From contig JAYKKT010000061.1 of the NCBI GenBank assembly GCA_036023115.1, forward strand, positions 12,757,501-12,821,500: 64,000 nt of DNA, read 5' to 3'. The notes beneath the pieces were generated by a model, which worked only from the letters and a program-made list of their open reading frames with translations, did no database searches and had not been told where the DNA came from. Shown here one piece after another: positions 12,530 to 25,700 of this stretch. Numbering within the stretch: the first letter of the stretch is position 1; every line of letters begins with the position of its first letter. Made by a program: the position numbers and the translations under genes. The DNA comes from Brasenia schreberi (lineage: Eukaryota > Streptophyta > Magnoliopsida > Nymphaeales > Cabombaceae).

Positions 12530-12976
12530 TCAGCTGTCGTTAATATGGAAGGTCAAGAAGGTGAACACGTTCCAGACGGCAATCACCAAAGGCAGCAAAG
12601 TTAGAATAGACATGCGGCTGCCATCTCTCTCAAAACCGTGCTCAACCAAGAGAACTCCAATAAATGTCGCGTGCCACCGCCACTCGTTCGATATGAATAG
12701 TGTGAAATCCTATGTACGAAATTACCGAAGCTTCCCTGTTCTTCTGGCTTCGTTAAAGAGAGATGCATTGAAACTCAAGGCATATTAAAATTGTAGGAAG
12801 CCACCTTTTCTTATTCTCATTAATAACGCCGGCTATGCCTCCACGTCAGGAGGAAACAGGAGGCCCTGCACATTATTTTTGTGCTTCACGTTAGATGGGA
12901 TCCAGCCACCATAGAATACATCTCCCTTCCCACCAGGGCAGCTAATCTCAGTTAAATCCACAAGCAATTGGACGCC
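12530..12976 (-). CDS. last two exons of an unrecognised probable membrane protein (gene or remnant)
   Basis: On the minus strand a 60-codon frame from 12709 to 12530 ends in TGA. It follows an AG acceptor (TACATAG). It encodes a Trp-rich segment (SNEWRWHATF), then LVEHGFERDG and a hydrophobic stretch near MSILTLLPLVIAVW, so it looks like a membrane-protein C-terminus. Upstream, an open block (about 12976-12890) encodes LTEISCPGGKGDVFYGG and ends at a GTGAAG donor. Joining them removes a 180-bp intron (12889-12710) in phase 0. The amino-acid texture looks protein-like rather than random, but I do not recognise the family. The 5' limit of the first block is uncertain: the frame stays open to 13099. 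No earlier exons were found, so this may be a truncated copy. Confidence 0.4.
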
Positions 12977-13099
12977 CTTCATCATTAATGCACAAGGGAG
13001 AGGAGTGAAGAAAGGAAGTATACACGAAATGGTCCTTGTTAAATGATCAGTTGGTGCACAATGAACAGAAGGCAAGTCGATGCGATTGTCGTAGTCCAA

Positions 13100-14700
13100 G
13101 TTTTTAACTCATGTGGTATAACGAACATGCAACCCACAATGCACTTAGCATTTTTAATTTTTTAGATATCTGGTGGAATGACATTTGAATTCTCGCTAAT
13201 CCATCTTTATGGGGAACGCCTTCGATCATTTGGGTTTCACTATATCGGTCTTACGATAGAAACTGTGATTTCTTTAGAAAAGAAAACGCAATGGTCAATC
13301 AAGAAAGAATCTGGCTAAAATTTCTGCATTCGTTTGAAATATGATGTATTGAACTTCACTTGGTGCTAATGGGGATTGAGCATCTACGTTGCAAGCCATT
13401 AAGAATTAAATTCGGCCATTTGTATAATATAGATCCCAAGTGTTCGCCATGTTGCCTACTCGTATACAAGCAAGGGCTATTGCTAAATAATCATCATTCT
13501 ACCTTTTTCTTTTTCCTTCTTTTGTAATTAAACCTTTTAAATTTGTGCAACTTATACCTACACTCCATGAAGGAAGAAGTTCAGTTGGGTACAAATATTC
13601 AGGTTCTCCTAGACCCGAAGAAAAACCCAGTTAAAATGGGTAATACTCCAACAGTTTGTGCAAAACTGGTTCAGATCTCCAGGGTTGGGCTAAAATTGTC
13701 ATCCTAGCATCTCTTCGAATCTCCTTCTCTAGAAGTCTAATTTCTCCACAATTTATGGGTAATTATTTAAGGCAAAAATCGTACTAATTCTACTCTAAAC
13801 TAAAGGGTGGAACTCCAAGTGGTTCTGCCATTGTGAACAGGAAAGAAGAACATATGAACGTTATTATATGTATACATGCTAGAAAAGGTATGGTGGTCTT
13901 CATGCTAGAAAAGGTATAGTCTTTCTTGGACTTGGCAGCGTTACTTTTGATCCTTCTGTATATATCGACATTGCTTTCATTCTATCTCACGTAACTACAC
14001 TGAGTTCTACAAATAAGTATTCGTTGAAATGCCAAAATCAGAGTCTGAAATCTAGCTAGCTATTCTGCTTATAGAGGTTGATTTTCCGCAAAAAGAGAAA
14101 ATCATGACAACTAAGTTTTGGATTCTCAACATTTTGTGTATTACAAAAGGAGGAAGGCCGTGGAACGTTATACATACCTAAAATGAATGGTCTTTAGTTG
14201 CTAGCGAGGACATTTGAATCAACAGTACAATCATTGCAAAATCAGTGGAGACAAACAAGAAAGGGAATTTTGCCGTCTTGTATTTGATCCTTTGTCTCCA
14301 TGTTCATCCTTATAGGGGTGCCACGGAATGTCGACCTCCATTCTTATAGGGTTGAGATAAGGCTTAGGTGATGGTTGCAAGTCATTAAGAATATATAAGA
14401 GCATATCCCAATGCCCTTCAATACTACGAGTTCACAAGTTCGAGTATATCGTCATGTAGTCGACGAAGAGAAAGAGAAGCAAGATCGAAATCCAAAAATA
14501 ACCATTATCTCATATACAACAAGAAAGTTGTTAAAGATAGCTGAAGCTATGTTATGCTACTCATAGAAAAGGAAAGATATGAAAGTAAAGAATAAGTATT
14601 GATTGATTGATCAATTGATTGGTCCCTTCCATTCTCATTTATAGAGTTCTTGAGATGGTAACAAGAGAGGTGCCCTTCATATCCATCTGCACGTCCCTTT
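13100..14700. other. intergenic DNA, no gene recognised
   Basis: No supported frame. A sequence near 13690-13703 (AAAATTGTCATCCTA) resembles one end of the hAT element at 51435, but no partner end was found. Confidence 0.4.
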
Positions 14701-16757
14701 GCTTTAGCTCCCAATCATCTAGTTCCCTCTATTCTAGCGCCATGAAGATAGACTCGGTCCCCTTATAAGTGCTAGCTGTGACTAACCATCCTAGAACACC
14801 TCAGTTTCCCTTCATATAATTGATCAACCTCCAGGGATGCTACCCACATAACCTCAATTTTCGGCATTAACTTGTTGGCTCCCTACGGCTTGTATCGTAG
14901 GCTCATCGAGGAGCAAAGTTAGAAGGGGAACGATATCGTAGGCTCAACCTCCATACAGTTTCTCATTAATTGCTTGTGCCAAAAATCCTCTTCTTGTGGT
15001 TTTCGAGATCTTCTATCTTTCTCAATATCATTTGATGGTATATAAATATCGAGTTCCCTAGTTCCATTTCTTCTTTTACTTTCTCTCATCTTCTTCCTTT
15101 TTGCAATTTGTGTCCTATATCTCTATTAGTCACCACAACTTCTAGCTTTGACACTAATATTGTCTTGCTTCCAATAACTGCCTCAATAGAAGAACCTACA
15201 CGCTTTCACATTGCTCCTTTGCCTCCGGTTCATGACAAATTCATATGTCCGAGCCCAAATTTCATTTGACCCACTAAAAACCAACTCTATGTTGACTAGC
15301 TTAATCATGTGAGGGAGCAGAAACACTATTTGTGGCTAAAAATGAGCTTTCATCAACTCATTACATTACCTTGCCTTGCCATCCACTTTGATGGTTAAAT
15401 TTTGTATTCTTTTCTTGCCTTTTCGGTTTCTCAGCACAAGCGATTTCAATTTCTATTTAGGATGATCAACACAATGATCTTGTACATTTGGGCCATCACT
15501 AATCTATCGATCGATGGTGTTCATCCTATCTTGCTAGCAGGTCTATATTTTGTCGTCCCTATGGTTATGTTGATTTGTTGTTTGAGTATTTGGCACCAAG
15601 GTAATGATGAGTTCTCTTGCCATGGTGTCCCATTCAGTCAACTTTACTCTCAAAGCACTATGGAGTGATGGCCTATCTCACTTAGTAGGAGGACCTTGGA
15701 GTTTTTGTAACTTTGGATATGTTTGTGTTTTTGAGAAATCGGATTTCATTACTTGCATCAATAGTTGCCCATATCCGATTTACTTGGTTCTATGTCACTT
15801 TCTTTCCACTTATGAATGCATAAAGGCAGCTTTCTTCCCTTATACTATGGGCCACTCTTTTCACTCAATATAATTGACTTTATCGAAGATCGTGTCAAAG
15901 ATCCTATTTTCGAGGCTATTATTTTGTGGTGCATTACACTCCTCGAGTTTTAATAAGATTGTGGTTGAACCTTATTGTGCTCATTGTACTGATCGATAAC
16001 TTAGGTTTTATCAAGGTTTACCAGCTATTGTTGATGTATGAAGTGGCACGTCAATAGAAGAAATAAATGTCCTTGGTTTTCCATTCCTATTTCCTAATGA
16101 ATATACTTGTTAGGCCACTCATTTTGTCATTTGTTGGATGAGCTTATATGTTACCATTACTAGTTGATTTTTATGGGCCACGACTCCTCAATTATAGCAA
16201 AGAGTCATCCACCAACAATATCCTAGGTTTTGGTGGTGCTCGACACTAGTACACAAGCATACTCAGTCAAATTGTGACAACACACCTACCCACTCAAAAC
16301 CTTTGTATCCATGTGCTCCCAAAAGAAAATCGAGGTCACAACCTCTCCTCATAGAATCACTAGGATCTCAACAAAATTAGAAGCTATAGATGAATCCTAT
16401 GCATCCCCAAGCATTGTCTCCTTCAAGGATTTGACTGGGGCTAGAAAGGAAAGGAACTTGCATTTTATATGACTTCTTCTCATTATTTATGTATCTCCTA
16501 TAGGGTTCATCTATTTGAGACTCTAATCCTAAGATTCCTTTTTGTAGAAACACTATGCCTACATGCACCTCGCTCATTTGTGAATTCTAGAAGTCTCAGA
16601 CAAAGGATTGACCATTGTTGGGGTGCTTACTTGGTCTCGATCTCTCGATTATCCCTTTCTTGATTTGTTCTAGAACATACTCTCCTTTGTAAATAGTGGG
16701 CTTAATGGAAGTTTACCTTCATCATGTGATGGTTCTTCATATGGGCCTTAATATTGC
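14701..16757. other. degenerate coding-like DNA, unclassified
   Basis: Plus-strand frames at 15402-15873 and around 16280-16460 have partly protein-like composition (for example SIVSFKDLTGARKERNLHF) but many stops. They are probably decayed transposon sequence. No family could be assigned. Confidence 0.3.
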
Positions 16758-17632
16758 TCAATTCTCCATCAACGAAAAGCAATGTTGTTGTCTGCTCTGG
16801 GGCCTTTGGTGATCAGGTTTCGTCTTAGGGAAGAGAGACCTCTTCTTGAGGCCACCATCTCCCTCAAGCTCTTGAGTGATTCGGGTATTGATGAGTTGCC
16901 TCATCTTCCAAGTCCTTTGAAGCCAGAGCATTAGCACCATCCTCGAGCACAAAGTTGATTCTATCAAGCGAGCGTTTGCCCCCCAAATGAAGTGTAGAGC
17001 AAGGATGAGGCTATTCCTCTCCCTACATTCTAGCTACTGCCTCCTACCATCATCGAAGGCAAACAGGAAGTTGTCACCTGGCAAGTGCTTGTAGTTCTTC
17101 CATCAGTTCCTATGTCCAGAGACAATAAAATAGTGATGCTAAGCTTCGATGAAGACTAAGCTTTTTGCCTCTATCTCGACTAAGGATAGGATGTTGTCGC
17201 AAGGCGTAGTGCCCCCGCTTTGGACTACCGCTTACATAAGGTTTGACGAGGGTGGATGGTCTTAAACAGGCTATTGAGCTCCTTGGAAAATCAAGCATGC
17301 GATCAAAATGTGTCGCCTACAACTCGATGGGTTTGCCAAGACCTAGTGAAGATAACTCGCAAATAAATGACACACATCTTGGAAAATGAAGAAAGCATCA
17401 AAGATATCCAGGTGACATTGGATCACTTTGCGACATGCCAAGAAGAGGTAGAGGTATATCCACCTCCCCAATTCTCTGGTCACTTGGCTGCATGAAGGAA
17501 GCAACATTTGTCGTGAAGCTCATGAGAAGATGGAAGCCTTTTGGCATGAGTTTTTGGATGTCCCAAGAGATCAGTAGTGTAATGTTCCATCTCACATCTA
17601 TGAGCGAGCGACATACATCTCTCTTTCGGTAG
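16758..17632 (-). pseudogene. decayed coding sequence of unknown, probably transposon, origin
   Basis: Reading the minus strand from about 17600 to 16760, the frame is protein-like with only occasional stops: GEVDIPLPLLGMSQSDP, then CELSSLGLGKPIEL, ATHFDRMLDFPRSSI and, further on, an acidic stretch ALASKDLEDEATHQ. Frames at 17398-17595, 17110-17298 and 16758-16967 are successive parts of it. It could be a plant-mobile-domain or gag-like sequence, but no diagnostic motif was seen. Confidence 0.35.
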
Positions 17633-17639
17633 TTGGCAG

Positions 17640-18110
17640 ATGCACAGGCTAGTTAACAAAAAGTCAAGAACCTCGAAGGCCTATTCAGAGTCTATCTCTA
17701 GTAAGCTAGCCTTTGAAGATCTTCTACTAGGATCGTAGAACTAGAAGACATAAGGAGTGTCAGATGGCCATTACCAATGCTGAACTTGCTTGGTTTAGTG
17801 CCTTGCCCTCCTTCAAAAGAGGCTTTTCTTGCATCTAGATGATGGGCTTGTGATTGTCACGTTCTTTAATTCTTTGATTCTTTCAAATTCTTTTGATTCA
17901 TTCAATAAACTGCTCTTTCCAAACGAAAGGATATATTTCATCAAATATTTTACAATAATACTCTTAATTTACTCTCTCTTCTATTTTTGGTAGCATGTAT
18001 GCACCCCTAGAAAAAACCTTTGTTATAATATAATGCCCTTCCACATTCAAGAACCATTTGCCTCATTAGGGATCCTTCGTTATGATATTTTACAATAGGA
18101 TTTCCTTCCA
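17640..18110. other. intergenic or transposon DNA 3' of the integrase remnant
   Basis: No motif recognised. If the neighbouring gypsy remnant is minus-strand, this is where its 3' end and LTR would lie, but no LTR was identified. Confidence 0.35.
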
Positions 18111-18119
18111 TACAAAATC

Positions 18120-18670
18120 TCCTTCTTCAAATTGTTTAGGCCAAACATGGTTGTTATATGCTCAAGCCACTTTCCGGTTATTTATCCATGAGCTTATCTA
18201 AGGCCATTAGATGATCAGTTTCCATCCAATCTGATTCCATCACTATTGATTGTAAATAGTCGCAAGCTAAAAATTAATTTGTTTAGTCATACACAATGAC
18301 TTAACATTGATTTTTATTGAAATCACAATACCTTGACTATAAGTCAAACAAAATGGTGTCAAGACATTGTTGAGGATTTTGAGTTGCGATAGGCCCACAA
18401 ATCTTTAGACAAAGTCTTGTGCCATCAGCATGGATTTTCTTCGAGGGAGTTTTAAATTATGTGGATGATTATCTTATTAGTAACCTCATCCTGCCTGCTC
18501 ACCTAGGCATAATAGGGTGTCGAGTGTACTAGTTTGGTATAAAAACCCTTGATAAAGGCTGCTATCAAAGGCATTGGCAAATCCGTATACGAAGGGACCT
18601 GAGGTTCATTCTTAATGCTCAAATGTTCTTGTGCCAATATGTCTAGAGGCTTTGACGTGAGGGTAGACTC
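18120..18670 (-). pseudogene. Ty3/gypsy integrase C-terminal remnant
   Basis: Translated on the minus strand with frameshifts and stops, the sequence follows the plant gypsy integrase end. It shows a block like NKIIIHII.NSLEENP, a WHKTLSKDLWAYRNSKSS block (family form WHEVLSEALWAYRTS), and further on the family's (K)QFxxGDLV region, seen as LNNLKKEIL. Many stops show it is dead. Upstream RT and RNase H were not found, so only an integrase fragment remains. A Tat/Athila-type lineage is likely, but this is inference from the motif wording. Confidence 0.7.
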
Positions 18671-19831
18671 TATCCCTTGATTTACGGGACCTTAGGTGTG
18701 TACAAATTTTAGATTTTGTGAAACCCTCAACTTGTATCCAATCTTCTTAATTTTATGAAAGTAAAATAAAAAACTAAGTTAAGAGTGACTCACCTCTTAT
18801 TTGTTTTACTTTTTATGCGTTGTGGGCTCAAATCAAGTTTTTTTCACAATTACATTCTTACTCCTATATGCAAGGGTCGGTTCTTGTGCTACCAAATTTT
18901 TAACTAATAAAAGGATAAGATACCTTATGTTTGAATTTAGATGTGAGCACAAAAGGGGATCCCTATTTCTATTGGTTTTGGGTCTCAAGAGATATAGATC
19001 TAAATTGGATATGGGTTAAAATGGATATGGATGGTAAACATAGACTCTAAATGGAGATGGTTATAATCAACCCTAAGAAAATTATGTCCTAATTAATAAT
19101 TATGCAATAAATAAAATATATAACTAATATTAAAAAATATTAAGATGTAGAAATCCTATGGTGCTGAAAATCCTAATTTGCAGAGATCTTAAGATATAGA
19201 AAATCATGATTTGTAGAGATCCTGATATGCAGTGTGTATGAATTTTAAATATTTTTATAAAATCAAATGCCTACGAGATTTAAAGAAAACATATGCAAAG
19301 GGAATGCAAGAATATTAATTACTACGAAACTAGAACAAGAACTGTGATGTTACTTTTCTCTTTTTTATGCAATGCTTAAGACGTAAGGGATCAACCTATA
19401 GATGCAAAACATCTCGAATGAATGATGAAACTAATAGAAAGGAAAATAAAAATATGTACTTTACTTGAAGAAGACTTGGATCAAGCACACTCTATCCTTT
19501 TTGATTGAAAGTACTCATAAACATACTTATACAAAGAAGACAAAAGGAGAAAGAATTGAAAAGCTCCTGAATCTTGAATGTTTCTTTGATCTTTTTAGAT
19601 CTTTCTTGGATTTTTTTGTGGATACTTACAATGGAAGAAGAGACCCTTTTTATAGGAGAGGATTGGGCTACATGAAATTAGAATGTTTATAATGAATTTG
19701 CAATAAAATTTCATCAACTACACCTTTATATTTTCACTTATAATAAATAAGAATGTCTACAAAGAAAATAACAAGTGTTTCAAGGCAATGATTGGCCCTT
19801 TCCTTTATGAAAATTGATTATGTTGTACTTA
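18671..19831. other. AT-rich intergenic DNA
   Basis: No gene or element ends recognised. Confidence 0.4.
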
Positions 19832-21023
19832 GGTTAGTTAATCCTTCTTGATATAGGTCATAACTGGTTGTCCTCTACCTTAGCATGGGCTTCATATACC
19901 TCCTTTTCAATTCAATACAAAAATTTATCATTATCTTGAGAAGAAACTTAATCATTACATAACTTAGTCCAACCACAATAGTCTCAACATTGGTCATCCA
20001 AAATAAGTGAGTCAAATATAGGTTATACCATATAGATATGGGTAAGCTCCACCATTGGTTTCGAGGAAACTCTCACCCTGTACTTTGATAGGTGTCAAAG
20101 CACCACGTTAGTAGTATAAGGGCGCCTATTCTATCTCCAGTTCTGGACACGATTGGGAAAGTCTAAGCCCTCCCATTACTAGCTATGGCAAAGCATAGTC
20201 GAAAGGGTTAGGCTATTCCCACATACTCACTAAACCTCACATATGAGTTAGGATATATAGACGTAGGGTAATCAAGTATCAAGTAGGTCAAGGTCATTAG
20301 GAGATGGAACCATGGGTCAAGTGAACCAATTAGATGAACCTATTTCACTTTTCAAAAATTAATTAATTTTTATTTGACTATATAAAATATACTTAGGCTC
20401 ATAATTCAAATTTTATGTAAGTCAAATGGATGCATTATAATGTACAAGTTGAATTTCTAAAGTTTATGTTGATAAGACAATTTACCAAATCATAACCTTT
20501 CAAATTCATTGAATGTCATAGCTTTCTACAAACCTTTTTTTTTTATAACCTTCCAAATCCATGAATATGCAATTCAAATTTATGACTTTCTAAATACATG
20601 AACATATCATTCAGATTTTATGACAATGATTTGGATTAGGCTTTCAACCTTTCCTTTCAATTATGAATTTTATCATGACTTCAAGTATGAATCAAGTCGT
20701 GAGCTTCTTGGATTGATATAGTTCCTTACATCACTTTTGACTCTTTGAACTTCGACTTAATTTTAAAGATAAGGTATGATCTCTTATGTTTTCAAGTTAA
20801 TTATGTTAAGATCATTTCAATAAAGACTTAATTTTCAAAGGAAAACGTCGGGTGATCAGAGATGCCTCTCTTTGGCATCAATCAAGTTATGATTGGTTGA
20901 TGATGAAGAAGAAAATACCAAAATTTGACTTACTTTAAGGATTATGATAGATAATTGATTTGAGAAAGTTAAAATCTTTTATGAAACTTGGTATGAAAGC
21001 AAGGTAGTGGTGTTATAGCCTCA
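19832..21023 (+). repeat. 1.2-kb direct duplication, copy 1
   Basis: Nearly identical to 22946-24149 in the same orientation over its whole length, with few single-base differences. Copy 1 lacks about 13 bp (around TTTGAAAAGATCAG) present near the end of copy 2. The match ends at TATAGCCTCA. There is no coding sequence in it. The low divergence indicates a recent event. Confidence 0.9.
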
Positions 21024-22945
21024 CGAGGACAAAGGGGGTGTTTCATTATGAGACATACCATAAATCATATATATGATGTAGTGCAAGACTAAAAGGGATA
21101 CTTTTACTTTGGTTTTTAGAAAGAGTTTATTCTTATGAGAAGGATAATTAGTTTCATAAAGGGATTTTGAGTTGTGATAAGAAAATTTTCTCCAATTCAA
21201 ATCGATAAGACTACTTTAAAAACCATTTCTTTTGAAAACGAGGGGTAGGAATCTAGGTTGAAATATTCTTCAAAAATTCTTTTGGAACTTTTGAAAAGAG
21301 ATAAATTTGAAATTTTAAGAAGAATGGGCTTATTTTCTAAAAATAGGTTTTAAAATAACTACTTTTAAAATAACATGAGAATAATACCTTGCATCCTTGT
21401 TCTTTAAATATAGTTGACGTTGAGGGTAAAATCATCAATAATTTCCTTCATATCTTCTATTATGGTGTCATAAGTATAGGTTACTACTTCATTGTCCTTG
21501 AGTTTCTTCTAAAACATCCTCAAGGTATACTTATATATATGACTTGAGTCCCTTCTAAAGTATCCTCAATGTAGTGGGTCAAGCAGTTTGGATCCGAGAT
21601 CCAGACCCGCCTGAAAAAGAACAGAGTAATGCTCGAGCGTTACTCTGTGTAGGGTATGCAAAGTGGCAGCCCTTTGCTGTCCTTTGCTGGCCAAGGTAGG
21701 TAACGGCCATTAGGGCCGGTTACTAGCCAGGCCAAGCCACATATAAGAGGGTAGGGGAGGGGCAGCCTGCTGTGGAAAAGCCTCGAGAGGAGCCGCACGA
21801 GCTGGAAAAGAGGAACGGTCGCCAGAATCTGGTAAGAAAATTTCAATTTTTGTTTTTGTAAAAATTTTCGTTTTTAGTTGCTAAAACTGAGTTAGCTCAT
21901 AGGGCTTTTGTTTGGTTCATGCTAAACCTTCGAAAACAAGCCTTAATACACGAAAATCGATTCAAAATAAACATAGATTCATGAAATTTTTCTCAAATCC
22001 TAGTTACCATTTTTTATGAGTTTTTGGGCCAAAACAACACTGCCGACGACCAATCATGGGTTGGACTGGAAGATGAGGGATAGGCGATTGGTTGGGGACC
22101 ATCGCCGTCCTTAATCATCACCGAAAATCGATGAAATCAATGATGAAAAACCATGAGAACATGCCTTTTGGGTGTGTCCCTATTTTCGTGTCATGTCGTG
22201 TTCGAAATGCTATGAACTGACACTGATTTGTTTCATATCCTCGTATCGCATGTTAAGAACTAGTTCTATGTCAAAATAAGTTTTGTGCCGGAAATTGGTT
22301 ATGTTTGGGTCGTGTCTTGAAATGGGTTTATAGGTTAGAAATAGGACCCGTGTCAGTAGTTACAGGTTTTATGTTGACACAGTGACATAGGCTACCTACT
22401 GTGTCACTCAATTTGGATCGGATATGGATCTAGATATTAGTTCAGATCCTGAATAGCTTAAACGGATCCAAATTGGGTTTTGGGTGATTTTAGGGTAATT
22501 TGAGATCCGATTTGGATACGGTTTCTTGCGTTAGATTTGTAGTTAAATAAATTTTAATATTTTAATCATTTATAATTGTTTAGAGATTAAAATTGGAGGA
22601 TTTGGTGATGATAAGAGTGACCTAGTAGCTTGAGGACTGGATCTTAGAGCTCCTTTAAGTAGGGGGTTATGCATTCTTTTACAGAAACATGCTAGAAGTG
22701 ATTTTCTTATTTTTAGATAGATTTAAATATGCATGATTGATAAATATTTTATTGATATTTATGAAATGTTATTTACAATTATGGGTTATTTGATATGCTT
22801 TTCAAATAGAACATATTTATGACATTGATTGATAAAGAGCATGTTTTGATATGCATGTGTTGTATAAAAATGATATTTAAATATTATTTAAATGTTGTAT
22901 GGATATGAATTTTACTTTGGATATTCATGGATCTGGATATAAGTT
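21024..22945. other. 1.9-kb spacer between duplication copies, with a promoter-like GC-richer patch
   Basis: Around 21560-21840 the sequence is GC-richer than its surroundings. It contains a 28-bp palindrome with one mismatch (21621-21648, centred on GCTCGAGC) and a TATA-like CATATAAGAGG near 21740, followed by purine-rich leader-like sequence. It could be an LTR or a promoter of an unidentified element. No protein frame follows. Confidence 0.4.
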
Positions 22946-24149
22946 GGTTGGTTAATCCTTCTTGATATAGGTCATAACTGGTTGTCGTCTACCTTATCAT
23001 GGGCTTCATATACCTCCTTTTCAATTCAATACAAAAATTTATCATTATCTTGAGAAGAAACTTGATCATTACATAACTTAGTCTAACCACAATAGTGTCA
23101 ACATTGGTCATCCAAAATAAGTGAGTCAAATATAGGTTATACCATATAGATATGGGTAAGATCCACCATTGGTTTCGAGGAAACCCTCACCCCGTACTTT
23201 GATAGGTGTCAAAGCACCATGTTAGTAGTATAAGGGCGCCTATTCTGTCTCCAGTTCTGGACACGATTGGGAAAGTCCAAGTCCTCCCATTACTAGCTAT
23301 GGCAAAGCATAGTCGAAAGGGTCAGGCTATTCCCACATACTCACTAAACCTCACATATGAGTTAGGATATATAGATGTAGGGTAATCAAGTATCAAGTAG
23401 GTCAAGGTCATTAGGAGATGGAACCATGGGTCAAGTGAACCAATTAGATGAACCTATTTCACTTTTCAAAAATTAATTAATTGTTATTTGACTATATAAA
23501 ACATACTTAGGCTCATAATTCAAATTTTATGTAAGTCAAATGGATGCATTATAATGTACAAGTTGAATTTCTAAAGTTTATGTTGATAAGACAATTTACC
23601 AAATCATAACTTTTCAAATTCATTGAATGTCATAGCTTTCTACAAACCTTTTTTTTTATAACCTTCCAAATCCATGAATATGCAATTCAAATTTATGACT
23701 TTCTAAATACATAAACATATCATTCAGATTTTATGACAATGATTTGGATTAGGCTTTCAACCTTTCCTTTCAATTGTGAATTTTATCATGACTTCAAGTA
23801 TGAATCAAGTCGTGAGCTTCTTGGATTGATATAGTTCCTTACATCACTTTTGACTCTTTGAACTTCGACTTAATTTTAAAGATAAGGTATGATCTCTTAT
23901 GTTTTCAAGTTAATTATGTTAAGATCATTTCAATAAAAACTTAATTTTCAAAGGAAAACTTCGGGTGATCAGAGATGCCCCCCTTTGGCATCAATCAAGT
24001 TATGATTGGTTGATGATGAAGAAGAAAATACCAAAATTTGACTTACTTTAAGGATTATGATAGATAATTGATTTGAGAAAGTTAAAATCTTTTATGAAAC
24101 TTGGTATGAAAGCAAGGTATTTGAAAAGATCAGTGGTGTTATAGCCTCA
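22946..24149 (+). repeat. 1.2-kb direct duplication, copy 2
   Basis: Partner of 19832-21023, offset about 3.11 kb. It is slightly longer because it keeps a short block missing from copy 1. The flanks diverge abruptly on both sides. Confidence 0.9.
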
Positions 24150-25439
24150 TGATAGATAAAACATGCAAATTGATTCTTTGTAGATGATCATAGCTCATGT
24201 GTTGGTTTTAGAAAGTTATAAAATGTTTTAAAAAATCAACATATTTTTAAATGAACTACTTTAAATAAAATCCAGAAGGACAAAGCATCTCACTTAACTC
24301 CCCACCCATACTAGTAGAAGGAGACCATATCTATTTTGATAATCAGAATCTTAATTTTCAAAATACTAGAAATAATCATCTAGTGACCCATAGACAAATA
24401 GATGAGGTAGGACTCTTAACTCAAGATGGGACATGTATCCCTTCTCAAATATAATAAACTCCCAAGGTTGAATATGTCAAGGCACCATATTTTCTAAATA
24501 CAAATATACAGTAAGACTTCCTTGATCTCTTCTAAATTGTCTTCACTATGTAAAGGATGATAACTTCAAGGGAAGCTCATAAAATAGAATTTTGTTTTTG
24601 CTTTTGCTTTTTTCTTCTACTTTGTATTTATTTTTTTTCCTTTTTCTTTTTGGCCTTTTCACTTTGTTTTTAGGAATATGAAATTTTAGCATATATATAA
24701 TGAATATATCATGATACATTAATGAAGCATGGGTGCATAAAGTAGGCTTAAAAATTCATTATATTGAGTACAAACACCATAACACACAACATCGAATCAA
24801 GAAGACACTAGCAGATCTACAAGTTAAGATATCCAAAAATAAATTATTTTTGTATTTTGAAAATTAAGGGAATGTTACTAAAATGCTTATATGAATGATT
24901 TCCTAAACTTTCCCAAGAGTAAGAATCAAATGAAACTGATTTTTTGAAAAGGATTTAATTCAAAGTAGTTCAAAACAAGGTGAAAGTATTTTCAAAATCA
25001 AATCCAAAGATGTAAATAAATAAAATATCCTAAGTGCATGAGGAGTATCAAAGTTGAAATCTAAGATTAGTATCTCCGACCATAGAGGCAATGACTTGAA
25101 GAGATCAAGCCATAGGTATACAACACTAGTCCTAAATAAAGGTCTCTAGAACTTTAATAGTGCACCTCTAAATTTCTTTGACTTAGAGACTTTGGGATGA
25201 TGAGGGGCAAGAATTGTGTGCCTAGTACCAACTGCCCCAAGTAGACCTACAACATCTTCATACTAAAAGAGACTATAGCCTGAACTAGGGCGGCACTGTC
25301 CCCATTCTCGAAAGTATCCAAGCGAGCCTCCAGCTCGACGATACTGGTTTGTATGGTTGTGATTGAACTCGAATCTTTGTTACTCTCATAAATGCTTTGC
25401 ATGGCAAGATAAATGATGACTTGGTCTCAACCATGTCCC
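24150..25439. other. intergenic DNA, no gene recognised
   Basis: AT-rich. Around 25290-25390 the minus strand reads a heptad-like stretch (SIVELEARLDTFENGD) of the kind seen in retrotransposon gag coiled coils, but nothing around it confirms this. Confidence 0.35.
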
Positions 25440-25700
25440 AAAAATACATGCATAAAAATCAAGGTACCTAGAACATATAGGTTAAACATCATCTTGAAAA
25501 TTGCATCACTATGAAGGGCTCACCGAGAGATTTCAGAGGACCTATACATTGATAAGGTTCTGATCACAAACGAGAGAGAAACCACAGTAAAAATACATGC
25601 ATGAAAATCAAGGTACCTAAAACACACATGTTGAACATCATCTTGAAAATTGTATAGGGCTCGCCGAAAGATTTATGACGACCATCACAAACAAGTGACA
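25440..25700 (+). repeat. tandem duplication, about 145-bp unit, two diverged copies
   Basis: The phrase AAAAATACATGCATRAAAAT, followed by CAAGGTACCTA and a CATCATCTTGAAAATTG block, occurs at about 25440 and again at about 25588. The second copy has small deletions. Confidence 0.75.

Noticed and set aside
12561..12788. 75-codon plus-strand frame
   Set aside because: The opposite strand gives a spliceable, more protein-like reading with hydrophobic segments. The two cannot both be real.
13600..13711. Possible hAT end AAAATTGTCATCCTA with flanking 8-mer
   Set aside because: No matching opposite end or target duplication was found upstream.
19832..24149. Reading the 1.2-kb direct repeats as LTRs of one retrotransposon
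   Set aside because: No TG start, no primer-binding site after copy 1, no purine tract before copy 2 and no target duplication seen. Only the CA at the end fits.
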